Part shown: positions 26,393-35,828 of the stretch, one piece after another
Layout: each line of letters opens with the position of its first letter
Numbering within the stretch: position 1 is the first letter of the stretch
Source: Robiginitalea sp. SC105
Lineage (GTDB): Bacteria > Bacteroidota > Bacteroidia > Flavobacteriales > Flavobacteriaceae
Assembly: GCF_014243345.1 (NCBI RefSeq)
Contig: NZ_JACLZF010000001.1
Span: 372,001 to 436,000 of the forward strand
Length of the DNA stretch: 64,000 nucleotides
Direction: 5' to 3'
Notes under the pieces: generated by a model
Told to the model about the DNA's origin: nothing
The model's input: the letters and a program-made list of their open reading frames with translations, nothing else
The model's database searches: none
Position numbers and translations under genes: made by a program

Positions 26393-27525
26393 CTGTACCG
26401 GACCTTCCGCAGGATCCGGATGGCTTCCTTCAGGGATTCGTATGCCTGCTCGTTCCTGCCCCGGATCCAGTCCCGTGCCTGATACATTAGTTCCCCGGCA
26501 CTTTCAAACCCGTTCAGGAAACAGATGAGGAGGGTTGCGGGAAATTGGAGCAGGTCCTTTTCCTCGGCGGGTTTCAGCGGGCTGCCTTTCTCCAGCTTTA
26601 AAGCGAGAGCTTTGTTGGCGTTGAATATGTGATGCAGGGTTTTGCGGTCGTACTCCGGGGGCTCGAAGATCAGTTCGCCCAGGATCTGGTAGGTCCCGTT
26701 GTCGGCAAAGCGGATCGAAACCTTTTCCAGGGGGTAGTATTTCTTCTGGTCTGCCAGGCCCAGGTGGACGTACTCCACGATATCGAAGGAATCTTCGTCA
26801 AAATCAATCGACACCTCGTCCAGGGCCGAATAAAATAGCTTGACCTGTTCGTTGATCAGTTCAATATCCACCCGTGAATAATAGGTTTCCTCCCCCACAT
26901 GCTTCCGGTTTCCGGCCCAGCAAAGGACGAACTGCTCCTTGAAAACCTTGTAATGGCTAGGCAGGTCGCGGTGGCGGTGGTTGATAAAATCGATCACCCC
27001 GTCCAGGGTGAGCTCAATATTGTTCCGGGCGTGCTGTTCGATTTCGGCGACCACCCCGGAATTCACATCCCGGAGCTCCAGGTCAAAATTCTTGGGCATG
27101 CTGATGCTTCCTTCCCGGAAAAAGACCGCACCCCCGTAGTATTTCCAGATATTCTTGCGCAGTGCGCAGATTCTCCCGGAGGAGGTGATGGTGACCAACC
27201 CAACCACCTTGCCTTCCTTCAGGTGTGGGAAGAGCACGTTTTCGTAGGTGATACGGGGCGGGTTTTCCAGGTAGGCATTTACCAGGTTCTGGATCTTGCT
27301 GTCGTCAAAAAAGTCGACCCCGTGGATTTCATTGTCCTCGTCTTCCACCCCGATGACGATATAGGAGCGGTTGGCGGGGTTGCTGTTCGCCAGGGCACAG
27401 ACGTGCTTGAGGAACTTGGCCTTCCCTTCCCGCGGGCCGATATCTATCGATCGCTTTTTATCGTAGAAGCTGTTTTCGTCGTTGTGGGCCAGCAGGTTTT
27501 TTATCAGCAGGCGCTTATTGATCAT
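26389..27525 (-). CDS. AlbA_2 (Schlafen-type) domain protein
   Basis: This 378-residue cytosolic protein has an N-terminal AlbA_2 domain (about 10-150). Its pattern ENSFYDKKRSIDIG, KFLKHVCALANSN and YIVIGVEDEDNEIHGVDFFD is typical of that putative nucleic-acid- or nucleotide-binding domain shared with Schlafen proteins. The C-terminal 230 residues are unassigned. It is the last gene of an AKR-SDR-AlbA_2 run, overlaps the SDR stop by ATGA (27522-27525) and overlaps amylosucrase tail-to-tail by 4 bp. Its function is unknown. Confidence 0.75.
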   Translation of the reverse strand: MINKRLLIKNLLAHNDENSFYDKKRSIDIGPREGKAKFLKHVCALANSNPANRSYIVIGVEDEDNEIHGVDFFDDSKIQNLVNAYLENPPRITYENVLFPHLKEGKVVGLVTITSSGRICALRKNIWKYYGGAVFFREGSISMPKNFDLELRDVNSGVVAEIEQHARNNIELTLDGVIDFINHRHRDLPSHYKVFKEQFVLCWAGNRKHVGEETYYSRVDIELINEQVKLFYSALDEVSIDFDEDSFDIVEYVHLGLADQKKYYPLEKVSIRFADNGTYQILGELIFEPPEYDRKTLHHIFNANKALALKLEKGSPLKPAEEKDLLQFPATLLICFLNGFESAGELMYQARDWIRGRNEQAYESLKEAIRILRKVRYS

Positions 27526-28271
27526 AACTCCTTTCGTACTTGGGTGCTGCTGGCCTGGGCTGTGGGCATGACCACCAGGTCGGCGATGTTGACATGGGCC
27601 GGCCGGCTCAGGGCAAACCAGATCAGTTCGGCAATATCACCGGCCCTGAGGGGCTCGTATCCCTGGTAAACGGTTTCCGCCCGGGCCTCATCCCCCTTGA
27701 AGCGGACCTTGCTGAATTCGGTTTCCACCAGCCCGGGGTTGATGGCCCCCACCCGCAATCCTTCCGCATTCAGGTCAATACGGAGCGCCTGGTTCAGGGC
27801 ATCCACGGCGTGTTTGCTGGCGCAGTACACGTTGCCCCTTGGATATACCTCCTTGCCGGCGGTAGAACCGATATTGAGGATGTGCCCACGGCCACTGGCA
27901 ATGAGGGACGGCAAAAGTGCCCGGGTAACGTACAGCAACCCCTTGACGTTGATGTCGATCATGGCGTCCCAGTCGTCCGGGTCCCCGTCCTGAATGGGGT
28001 CCAGGCCATGGGCATTGCCGGCGTTGTTTATCAGGGTGTCCACCGCAGTGAACCGGTCCGGTATCGCCGCCACGGCAGCCTCGACGGCTTTCCGGTCCCG
28101 CACGTCAAAGGTAAGGGTATGCACCTGGTCCCCCAGTTTTTCCTTTAATTCGGCCAGGCGCTCTTCCCGTCGGCCGCAGGCGATGATGCGACAGCCTTTT
28201 TCGGCCAGCAAAAGCGCCGTGGCACGCCCGATGCCGCTGGTAGCCCCGGTTATAAATACAATTCGATCCAT
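27522..28271 (-). CDS. Short-chain dehydrogenase/reductase (YdfG-like)
   Basis: The 249-residue classical SDR has the cofactor motif TGATSGIGRA (about 8-17), NNAGN (near 84) and the catalytic Ser plus YxxxK (YCASKHAVDA near 150). Its sequence resembles YdfG-type 3-hydroxy acid / serine dehydrogenases and malonic semialdehyde reductases, NADP-dependent and cytosolic. The frame is open upstream, but MDRIVFITGATSG begins the fold. It lies 50 nt after the aldo-keto reductase and overlaps the AlbA_2 gene. Confidence 0.88.
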   Translation of the reverse strand: MDRIVFITGATSGIGRATALLLAEKGCRIIACGRREERLAELKEKLGDQVHTLTFDVRDRKAVEAAVAAIPDRFTAVDTLINNAGNAHGLDPIQDGDPDDWDAMIDINVKGLLYVTRALLPSLIASGRGHILNIGSTAGKEVYPRGNVYCASKHAVDALNQALRIDLNAEGLRVGAINPGLVETEFSKVRFKGDEARAETVYQGYEPLRAGDIAELIWFALSRPAHVNIADLVVMPTAQASSTQVRKEL

Positions 28272-28321
28272 GATTTTTTCATTTTGTGGAGCAGGATCCC
28301 CCGTCGGGGCCCTTCTCCGGT

Positions 28322-29197
28322 TTAAGGCACCTTGTGCCCCTGGGCCGCCACCAGAAGGGCAAACCAGTCTTCCCGTTCCAACCGGATGTCTGCGGCCGCC
28401 ACCGCATCGGTGAGTCGTTCGGGCCGGGTGGTCCCCACCACCGGGCGGATGCCCGCCGGGTGCCCCATAAGCCAAGCCAGCAGCAACTGGCTTTCATCGG
28501 CCCCGTATTTGGGTTTCAGGCTTTGCATACAGGCGGCGAGCCGTTCCTGTTCAGGCCCCTGTTCCCGGAAGAAATTCCCCAGCGGGCTCCAGGCCATGGC
28601 CTCCCTGCCGCCGATCAGGCAGTCATCCAGGGTCCCGTCGGTAAGCGGGCCACGGGCCGAGAGGGAGCACTCAAACTGGTGCGCCTCCACCGGCACCGCC
28701 GTTTCGATCAATCGGATCTGGGAAGGGGTAAAATTGGAAACGCCGAACCGGCGGACCTTTCCCGACGTTTTCAGCTTGTCAAATGCCGCGGCAACTTCCC
28801 GGGGTTCCATCAGCGGGCTGGGCCGGTGCAGCAGGAGCAGGTCCAGGTATTCGGTCTGCAGGCCGGAAAGGGACCGCTCCGCCGACCAAACGATGTAGTC
28901 CGCGTCGTACTGGTAATGCTTGATGCCGACCGGCCGCGCATCGCACACATACTGTATGCCGCATTTACTGATCAGCCGGATATCCTCCCGCCGGATACCG
29001 CTCGAGGCAAAGGCCTTCCCGAAAGCCGCTTCGGTGGTGTATCCCCCGTATATGTCGGCATGGTCGAAGGTATGTATACCGGCTTCCAGGCAGTGATGCA
29101 TCAACCCTTCCATCCCGGAGGTATCCAGGTTCCTTCCCCATACCCCCCAGGTCATGGTCCCGGCTATGACCGGGACATCTTTGAATGCTTCTTCCAT
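28322..29197 (-). CDS. Aldo/keto reductase (YdhF-like)
   Basis: The 291-residue TIM-barrel oxidoreductase has the catalytic Asp-Tyr region DHADIYGGYTTEAAFGKAF (about 40-58), an Ile-Ser-Lys (LISKCG) and a His (LLLHRPSPL), the usual D-Y-K-H set. It reduces carbonyls with NADPH; the substrate is unknown. It is the first gene of the AKR-SDR-AlbA_2 run. Upstream, a weak TACTTTAA could serve as the -7 element, and the next gene on the other side is moxR. Confidence 0.87.
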   Translation of the reverse strand: MEEAFKDVPVIAGTMTWGVWGRNLDTSGMEGLMHHCLEAGIHTFDHADIYGGYTTEAAFGKAFASSGIRREDIRLISKCGIQYVCDARPVGIKHYQYDADYIVWSAERSLSGLQTEYLDLLLLHRPSPLMEPREVAAAFDKLKTSGKVRRFGVSNFTPSQIRLIETAVPVEAHQFECSLSARGPLTDGTLDDCLIGGREAMAWSPLGNFFREQGPEQERLAACMQSLKPKYGADESQLLLAWLMGHPAGIRPVVGTTRPERLTDAVAAADIRLEREDWFALLVAAQGHKVP

Positions 29198-29357
29198 AGG
29201 CCGATTAAAGTAAACAGAAAATCCCTTAAAACCATCATAAAACTAGGGGTTTCCAAACATTTTTAACCAATCGTTAACAGGCTGTCACTAAATTAATTTT
29301 CAATTTGCGGGGTACAACTAAACTGGCTTATTGACAACAATTTACTAAACCATTTTT

Positions 29358-30359
29358 ATGGAAGATACCAAGGCAGTGGACATCAGCGCCGTGAATGAGA
29401 AAATTGCAGAAGAGAGCGCTTTTATCGATCTACTGGTTCAGGAAATGAATAAGGCAATCGTCGGCCAGCGCCACATGGTCGAACGTTTGTTGATCGGGCT
29501 GCTCGGGAGGGGGCATATCCTCCTCGAAGGGGTTCCGGGACTGGCCAAAACCCTGGCCATCAATACGCTTTCCCGCGCGGTCAAGGGAGACTTCTCCAGG
29601 ATTCAGTTTACCCCCGACCTGCTCCCGGCCGACGTGATCGGGACGCTGATCTACAATATCAAGGAAAACGATTTCTCCATCAAGAAAGGGCCGATCTTCG
29701 CCAACTTTGTCCTGGCAGACGAGATCAACCGGGCCCCCGCCAAGGTGCAGTCCGCCTTGCTGGAAGCCATGCAGGAACGGCAGGTGACCATCGGGGACGA
29801 AACCTTCATCCTGGACGAGCCCTTCCTGGTCATGGCCACCCAGAACCCGGTGGAACAGGAAGGCACCTATCCCCTGCCGGAAGCACAGATAGACCGTTTT
29901 ATGCTTAAAACCGTCATCGACTACCCGAAGATGAACGAAGAGCAACTCATCATCCGCCAGAACCTCCAGGGGGGGCAGCCCCAGATACGGCCGGTGGTGA
30001 GCCTGAAGCAGATCCTCGCGGCCCAGCAGGCCGTACGGGAGGTCTATATGGACGAAAAAATCGAAAAATATATCCTCGACATCGTGTTTGCCACGCGATT
30101 CCCGGAAAAGTACCAGCTCGGCGGGCTCAAGCCGCTTATCAGCTTCGGGGCATCCCCCAGGGGGAGCATCAACATGGCGAATGCCGCCAAATGCTATGCC
30201 TTTATCAAGCGCCGGGGGTACGTGATTCCCGAGGACGTGCGGGCGGTTGTCCACGATGTGCTGCGCCACCGTATCGGCATCACCTATGAGGCCGAGGCGG
30301 AGAACGTCACTTCCGAGGAAATCATCAACCGGATCGTAAACGAGGTGGAAGTCCCCTAG
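29358..30359 (+). CDS. moxR: MoxR-family AAA+ ATPase
   Basis: The 333-residue ATPase has Walker A GVPGLAKT (58-65), Walker B VLADEINRAP (near 118-127), sensor 1 ATQNP and an arginine-containing AQIDRF. MoxR ATPases act as chaperones with VWA-domain partners, and here the DUF58 and BatA/BatB proteins follow. It is the first gene of the Bat (Bacteroides aerotolerance) operon. A TAATTTTC at 29294-29301 is a possible -7 box. Confidence 0.92.
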   Translation: MEDTKAVDISAVNEKIAEESAFIDLLVQEMNKAIVGQRHMVERLLIGLLGRGHILLEGVPGLAKTLAINTLSRAVKGDFSRIQFTPDLLPADVIGTLIYNIKENDFSIKKGPIFANFVLADEINRAPAKVQSALLEAMQERQVTIGDETFILDEPFLVMATQNPVEQEGTYPLPEAQIDRFMLKTVIDYPKMNEEQLIIRQNLQGGQPQIRPVVSLKQILAAQQAVREVYMDEKIEKYILDIVFATRFPEKYQLGGLKPLISFGASPRGSINMANAAKCYAFIKRRGYVIPEDVRAVVHDVLRHRIGITYEAEAENVTSEEIINRIVNEVEVP

Positions 30360-30426
30360 GGCACTGACTCTGGGCTGACCGTTTCATCAGGCCGCTCCGG
30401 GGCCAGCTCCTTATTCCCGTACCATT

Positions 30427-31293
30427 ATGGACACCAAGGAACTTTTAAAGAAAGTACGGAAGATCGAGATCAAGACGCGTCGCTTGTCCGATCATATCTT
30501 CGGGGGGGAATACCATTCCACCTTCAAGGGGCGGGGCATGACTTTCAGCGAGGTCCGGCAGTACCAGTACGGGGATGACGTGCGTTCGATCGACTGGAAC
30601 GTAACGGCCCGCTACAACGAGCCCTTTGTCAAGGTTTTCGAGGAGGAGCGGGAACTTACGATGATGCTGCTGGTGGATGTCAGCGGTTCGGAGTTTTTCG
30701 GCACCGTGGAGCAGTTCAAGCGGGACGTGCTTACGGAAATTTCAGCTACCCTGGCCTTTTCCGCCATGCAGAACAACGACAAGGTGGGGCTGATCCTTTT
30801 CTCGGACGAGGTGGAGCTCTACATCCCCCCGAAGAAGGGGAAGAGCCATGTGCTGCGGATCATCCGCGAATTGCTGGAATTTGAGCCGCAAAGCCATAAA
30901 ACAGACCTTTCCGAGGCGCTGAAATTCCTGTCCAACGTCATCAAGAAAAAATCAATCGTGTTTGTCCTCTCCGATTTCATGGCGGACGATTACGAAAAAA
31001 CGCTCCGGATCACCGGCAACAAACACGACCTTACCGGGATCCGCATCTTCGACCCCATGGAAACCGAAATCCCCAACCTGGGGATGGTGCAGATGCTGGA
31101 CGCGGAAACGGGCCAACTCCGGTTGGTCAACACCCATTCCCGGCAAACCCGACGGGCGTATTCGGAGAACTACCGGGACCGCGTGGCGTACTACAGGGAT
31201 ACGTTTACCCGCGCGGGATGTGGTACGCTGGATTGCCGCGTGGATGAGAGCTATGTGAAAAAATTACTGGGATATTTTAAAAGAAGGGGATAA
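30427..31293 (+). CDS. DUF58 domain protein of the Bat operon
   Basis: The 288-residue protein carries the DUF58 signature GRGMTFSEVRQYQYGDDVRS (36-55) followed by a VWA-like fold with DVSGS (84-88). There is no signal or membrane helix. DUF58 proteins are standard partners of MoxR ATPases. The gene sits 67 nt after moxR and one base before the next gene. Confidence 0.9.
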   Translation: MDTKELLKKVRKIEIKTRRLSDHIFGGEYHSTFKGRGMTFSEVRQYQYGDDVRSIDWNVTARYNEPFVKVFEEERELTMMLLVDVSGSEFFGTVEQFKRDVLTEISATLAFSAMQNNDKVGLILFSDEVELYIPPKKGKSHVLRIIRELLEFEPQSHKTDLSEALKFLSNVIKKKSIVFVLSDFMADDYEKTLRITGNKHDLTGIRIFDPMETEIPNLGMVQMLDAETGQLRLVNTHSRQTRRAYSENYRDRVAYYRDTFTRAGCGTLDCRVDESYVKKLLGYFKRRG

Positions 31294-31294
31294 C

Positions 31295-32956
31295 ATGCCT
31301 GGAGAACAGCACATTCGGACAGCACTGAACAAGGCCCTGCGCGGGGCCCTGGTCCTGCTTTGCCTGATCGTCGCCGGGCAGTCCGGGATTTCCCAGTCCC
31401 TGCCGGAAGTTACCTCCGGGGTGGACACCACCTCCATCCGCATTGGGGAGCAGATCCGCTTTACGGTGCGGGTGGCTGCCGATACCACGGCCCAGGTGAT
31501 TTTTCCGGAGGGCCAGACCTTTTCCCCCCTCGAAACGGTAGAAGCCTTTAAAACGGATTCCACCCGCAGGGACAACCGCCTGGAACTCATCAAGACCTAC
31601 GCCCTGACCCAGTTCGATTCAGGGGCTTACCTGCTGCCCGCCCAGCGGATTGAAATTGACGGAAAGGGGTATTTTACGGATTCCCTATTTGTGTCCGTGG
31701 CAACCATCCCGGTGGACACCCTGGAGCAAAGCCTGTACGATATCAAGCCGATGGCCGAGGTGGATGGCATGAGCCTGCGATGGCTGCGATGGCTGGGATG
31801 GACACTCCTTTTCCTGTTGCTAGCAGGAGGGGCGCTGTACTGGTTTGTTTTCCGCAAAAAGCCCCTGAGCGAAGCGGAACAGGAGGCCCTCCTGCCCCCT
31901 TTTGACCGGGCGATGAAAGAGCTCGAACGCCTGGAAAACACCCGCTACCTGATACAGGACGATTTCAAAGGCTATTACACGGAACTCACGACCATCGTCA
32001 GGGCCTACCTGGAGGAAGAGGTACACGTGAGCGCCCTGGAAAGCACTACCGAAGAACTGATTACCAAGCTGGAGTTGCTGCGGGATGCTGGACAGCTGAA
32101 CCTGGAAACCGAAACCCTCAGCCGCTTTCGGCGGATCCTGCAAACGGCGGATTTGGTGAAGTTTGCCAGGTCCACGCCCCCGGTGCGCGATGCCGAAGCC
32201 GACCGCGACCAGGTGCGGGATATCGTGGTCCGCACCCACGACGCCCTCCCCGAACCCACGGAGGAAGAACTGATGGAGCAGGAGGAATACCGGCAGGAAG
32301 TGCTGCAGCAAAAGCGCAGGAAGCGCATCCGCATCGGACTGGCAACGGCAGCCGGGGTACTGGTTGTCGGGATTGCCTCGACCGTGGCGTACTTCGGCTA
32401 CGCCGAGGTCCGGGACGCCGTCTTCGGCACCCCGACCAAGTCGCTGCTGGAAGGCGAATGGATTTCCAGTTCCTACGGGTACCCGCCCATCCTGATGGAA
32501 ACCCCGGAAGTCCTTTACCGCAAAGAGGTGGAACTCCCGCCCGAGGCCAGGGGCACCATCCGGGACATGGATGTGTTCGGGTACGACAACCCCCGGGCCA
32601 ACCTCTCGATCATGGCGAGCTCCACCCTGTTTGCCGACCCGAAAACCGAGCCCGATTTTGAGCAGAGCATTGAAAAGGTGCTCGAGCAGTTCGAAGCCTC
32701 CGGGGCGCGGAACATCATAACGAAGCAGGAGACATTTACCACCATATCGGGTGTGGAAGGCGTGCGGGTTTACGGAAAAGGAACCTTTGATGTCCCGGAT
32801 TCCTACGGGAGCATGGAAGGCGCCTACACCATCCTGGTTTTCGGGGGGAATGGATTTATCCAGCAAGTGGTGCTGTCCTGGGAAGATGGGGACACGTACT
32901 CCGAGGCCATCGTGGAACGCATTATCAAAACCCTGGAAGTTAAAACCACTGTATGA
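31295..32956 (+). CDS. BatD-like membrane protein with C-terminal extension
   Basis: This 553-residue protein lies between DUF58 and batA. It has an N-terminal signal anchor (about 13-29), a beta-rich extracytoplasmic domain (38-150), a transmembrane helix (167-187), and a cytosolic helical part with charged segments. A second helix (347-367) and a C-terminal extracytoplasmic domain of about 185 residues follow. The first half resembles BatD-type architecture; the last domain is not recognised. It overlaps batA by ATGA. Function in the Bat complex is inferred from position only. Confidence 0.7.
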   Translation: MPGEQHIRTALNKALRGALVLLCLIVAGQSGISQSLPEVTSGVDTTSIRIGEQIRFTVRVAADTTAQVIFPEGQTFSPLETVEAFKTDSTRRDNRLELIKTYALTQFDSGAYLLPAQRIEIDGKGYFTDSLFVSVATIPVDTLEQSLYDIKPMAEVDGMSLRWLRWLGWTLLFLLLAGGALYWFVFRKKPLSEAEQEALLPPFDRAMKELERLENTRYLIQDDFKGYYTELTTIVRAYLEEEVHVSALESTTEELITKLELLRDAGQLNLETETLSRFRRILQTADLVKFARSTPPVRDAEADRDQVRDIVVRTHDALPEPTEEELMEQEEYRQEVLQQKRRKRIRIGLATAAGVLVVGIASTVAYFGYAEVRDAVFGTPTKSLLEGEWISSSYGYPPILMETPEVLYRKEVELPPEARGTIRDMDVFGYDNPRANLSIMASSTLFADPKTEPDFEQSIEKVLEQFEASGARNIITKQETFTTISGVEGVRVYGKGTFDVPDSYGSMEGAYTILVFGGNGFIQQVVLSWEDGDTYSEAIVERIIKTLEVKTTV

Positions 32957-33954
32957 TTGGGCCTGAGATAGCATTTGCGAACCCTGAGTTTTTCTGGCTG
33001 CTGCTGGGGCTGCCCCTGGCCGTGCTGTGGTATTTCCTCCGCAAGAAAAAGCAGGGGGCCAGCCTGCGGGTGCCTTCCCTGAAAGGTTTTGGCAAGCCCG
33101 GCCTGCTCAGCCGCCTGCAGCCGCTACCCTTTGTCCTTCGGTTACTCGCACTCGCCGCGGTCATCACGGCCATGGCCAGGCCGCAGACGCAGGATATTTC
33201 CACCCGCACCAAGACCACCAAGGGGATCGACATCGTTATGGCCATTGACGTTTCGTCCAGTATGCTGGCGCGGGACCTCCGGCCCAACCGGCTATCGGCC
33301 CTCAAGGAAGTGGCGGCCGAATTTATCCGCAAACGGCCCAATGACCGCATCGGGCTGGTCGCCTATGCCGGGGAAAGCTATACCAAGACACCGATCACCA
33401 GCGATAAATCCATTGTGCTCAACGCGCTCAGGGAAATTACCTACGGGCAGCTCAACGACGGCACGGCCATCGGGATGGGGCTGGCCACCTCGGTGAACCG
33501 GCTCAAGGAGAGCACGGCAATCTCCAAGGTGATCATCCTCCTGACAGACGGGGTGAACAACGCCGGCTTTATCGAACCCCAGACCGCTGCCGACCTGGCA
33601 CTGGAATACGGGATCAAAACGTATACCATCGGGCTCGGGACCAACGGGAATGCCCTGTCGCCCATTGGCTACAACCCGGATGGCTCCTTCCGGTACGGGA
33701 TGCGGCAGGTCGAAATCGACGAAGACCTGCTGACCGCTATTGCCTCGGCCACCGGCGGGCAGTATTTCCGTGCAACGGACAATGAAAAACTGGAGGCGAT
33801 CTACGACGAGATCAACAAGCTCGAAAAAACGGAAGTGGAAGAATTCAAATATTACCGGTACGAGGAAAAATTCAGGGGCTGGGTGCTGCTTGCCGGGGGA
33901 TTGCTCCTGTTGGAGTGGGCCCTCAGGTTCACCCTGTTCCGGAGTTTTATATAA
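32953..33954 (+). CDS. batA: BatA, VWA-domain membrane protein
   Basis: The 333-residue protein has an N-terminal membrane hairpin (about 10-30 and 60-75), a VWA domain with the MIDAS DVSSS at 99-103, and a C-terminal transmembrane helix. The MIDAS loop should bind a divalent metal and a partner protein. In Bacteroides the Bat proteins were linked to oxygen tolerance; the mechanism is unresolved. It overlaps the upstream gene, and batB follows six bases later. Confidence 0.9.
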   Translation: MIGPEIAFANPEFFWLLLGLPLAVLWYFLRKKKQGASLRVPSLKGFGKPGLLSRLQPLPFVLRLLALAAVITAMARPQTQDISTRTKTTKGIDIVMAIDVSSSMLARDLRPNRLSALKEVAAEFIRKRPNDRIGLVAYAGESYTKTPITSDKSIVLNALREITYGQLNDGTAIGMGLATSVNRLKESTAISKVIILLTDGVNNAGFIEPQTAADLALEYGIKTYTIGLGTNGNALSPIGYNPDGSFRYGMRQVEIDEDLLTAIASATGGQYFRATDNEKLEAIYDEINKLEKTEVEEFKYYRYEEKFRGWVLLAGGLLLLEWALRFTLFRSFI

Positions 33955-33960
33955 CGCATC

Positions 33961-35007
33961 ATGATACAGTTGGATCAACCGATATACTTTTACCTGCTGC
34001 TGGCTTTGCCGGCATTGCTGCTGTTATATATCGCCCACCATATCTGGAAAAAACGCACCCAGCGGAAATTTGCGGACCCCCGCCTCCTGATGCGGCTTGC
34101 CCCGGACCGCTCCCTGTTCAAACCGCAACTGAAACTGCTGTTATTCCTGCTGGGACTGGCCTTCCTGACCCTGGGACTGGTCAACCCGAAGATGGGGACC
34201 AAACTGGAAACCGTGAAGCGGGAAGGGGTGGACATCGTTTTTGCCGTAGATGTATCCAAAAGCATGCTGGCCGAGGATATTGCCCCGAACCGTCTGGAAA
34301 AATCCAAGCGGCTGGTTTCTGAGATCATCAACGAGCTCGCCAGCGACCGGGTGGGGATCATTGCCTATGCCGCACAGGCCTTCCCCCAGTTACCCATCAC
34401 CACGGATTACGGGGCTGCCAAGATGTTCCTGCAGAGCATGAACACAGACATGCTCTCTTCCCAGGGAACCGCCATACACGAAGCCATCGAGCTTGCCGCC
34501 ACCTATTTTGACGACGAACAACAGACCAACCGCATCCTGTTTATCATTTCCGACGGGGAGGACCATGAAGAAGACCAGGCAATGGATGCTGTGGAAATGG
34601 CTACCGAGCAGGGCATCCGGATTTATACCATAGGCGTGGGCAGCACCAAGGGCGCACCCATCCCCATCAAGCGCAACGGGGTGCTGGAAAGCCTTAAAAA
34701 GGACGCCCAGGGCGAGGTGGTCATCACCCGCCTCAACGAACAAATCCTTTCCGATATCGCATCGGAAGGCAATGGCGAATATATTTCGGGGTCCAATACG
34801 GCAGCCGCCGTGGAACAGATCAGCGAAACCCTGCAGCAGATGGATAAGATGGAATTCGAAGCCAAGCAATTTGCAGAATTCAAAGACCAGTTCCAGTGGT
34901 TCCTGGGCGCAGCATTCCTCCTGCTCTTCCTTGACATTTTCGTCCTGGAGCGCAAAACGGCGTGGCTGCGAAAACTGAATTTGTTTAATGAAAGGAAAGC
35001 AGCTTGA
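33961..35007 (+). CDS. batB: BatB, VWA-domain membrane protein
   Basis: The 348-residue paralogue of BatA has two N-terminal membrane helices, a VWA domain with DVSKS at 97-101 and a C-terminal helix (FLGAAFLLLFLDIFVLE) followed by basic residues. BatA and BatB are thought to form a membrane complex through their MIDAS sites. Its stop overlaps the batC start (TGATG). Confidence 0.9.
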   Translation: MIQLDQPIYFYLLLALPALLLLYIAHHIWKKRTQRKFADPRLLMRLAPDRSLFKPQLKLLLFLLGLAFLTLGLVNPKMGTKLETVKREGVDIVFAVDVSKSMLAEDIAPNRLEKSKRLVSEIINELASDRVGIIAYAAQAFPQLPITTDYGAAKMFLQSMNTDMLSSQGTAIHEAIELAATYFDDEQQTNRILFIISDGEDHEEDQAMDAVEMATEQGIRIYTIGVGSTKGAPIPIKRNGVLESLKKDAQGEVVITRLNEQILSDIASEGNGEYISGSNTAAAVEQISETLQQMDKMEFEAKQFAEFKDQFQWFLGAAFLLLFLDIFVLERKTAWLRKLNLFNERKAA

Positions 35008-35828
35008 TGAAAAAGATTCTATTATTTGCGATGGGCCTGCTCGCTGTCTCCGGCTACGGACAGGAGCAGGAAGCCCCCGACCCGAAGGCAGTGGATGCCT
35101 CCAGGGAATTGACCCGTGAAGCAAACCAGGAACTGGCCGAGGACGATTTCGTGAACGCCGAGGCCAACTATCGCAGGGCCATTGCCAAAAGCCCGGAAAA
35201 TACGGTAGCCCCCTATAACCTGGGTCATGCCTATTACCGGAAGGACAGCTACGGGGAAGCCTTTGGACGGTTTAAGGAAGCGGGGGAAAAAGCGGGGGAA
35301 AAACCCCAGAAACACAAGGCCTTCCATAATATGGGCAATGTGTATATGAAACAGAAGGACTACCAGAAGGCGGTGGAGGCGTATAAGGAAGCCCTGAGGA
35401 ACAACCCATCCGACGAGGAAACCCGCTACAACCTCGCCCTGGCAAAGGAGCTGCTCAAAAAAGACCAGGAGCAGCAGAAACAGGACGAGGATAACCAGGA
35501 GCAGGAGCAGGAGGACCAGAAAGAGGAAGAGCAGGAGAACCAGGACCAGAACGAAGGGGATAAGGGGGAACAGGAAAACGAGGAAGACCAGCAGCAAAGC
35601 GGGGGCGAGGACGAGAAGGAAGAAAACCAGGAGGGGGACGGCGACCGCAAGGAAGAACAGGACCGCAAACCGGAGGAAAACCCCGAGCAGCCCCGGCCCA
35701 ACCAATTGTCACCCCAGCAGATCCAGAACCTCCTGCAGGCCATGGAAAACGAAGAGCGGAAAGTGAAGGAAAAGATCGATGCCCAGAAGGTCAAGGGGGC
35801 ACCGGTAAAAACGGAAAAGGACTGGTAG
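35007..35828 (+). CDS. batC: BatC, TPR protein with long acidic Gln/Glu-rich tail
   Basis: The 273-residue protein has a signal peptide (about 1-20), two to three TPR repeats (VNAEANYRRAIAKSPENTVA, KAFHNMGNVYMKQKDYQKAV) to about residue 150, then a low-complexity stretch of Gln, Glu, Asp and Lys (about 150-240). The end is short and basic. TPRs suggest protein binding on the periplasmic side. The tail looks disordered. The ATG at 35007 overlaps the batB stop, and batD abuts directly. Confidence 0.87.
   Translation: MKKILLFAMGLLAVSGYGQEQEAPDPKAVDASRELTREANQELAEDDFVNAEANYRRAIAKSPENTVAPYNLGHAYYRKDSYGEAFGRFKEAGEKAGEKPQKHKAFHNMGNVYMKQKDYQKAVEAYKEALRNNPSDEETRYNLALAKELLKKDQEQQKQDEDNQEQEQEDQKEEEQENQDQNEGDKGEQENEEDQQQSGGEDEKEENQEGDGDRKEEQDRKPEENPEQPRPNQLSPQQIQNLLQAMENEERKVKEKIDAQKVKGAPVKTEKDW

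Noticed and set aside
26389-29197. Defence island around the AlbA_2 protein
   Set aside because: Neighbours are ordinary metabolic enzymes, and no nuclease, helicase, toxin or mobile element is adjacent.
34390-35705. Minus-strand ORFs rich in Leu, Val and Phe opposite batB and batC, looking like a membrane protein
   Set aside because: The apparent hydrophobicity is the antisense of the Glu/Gln-rich batC tail (GAG/CAG read as CTC/CTG).
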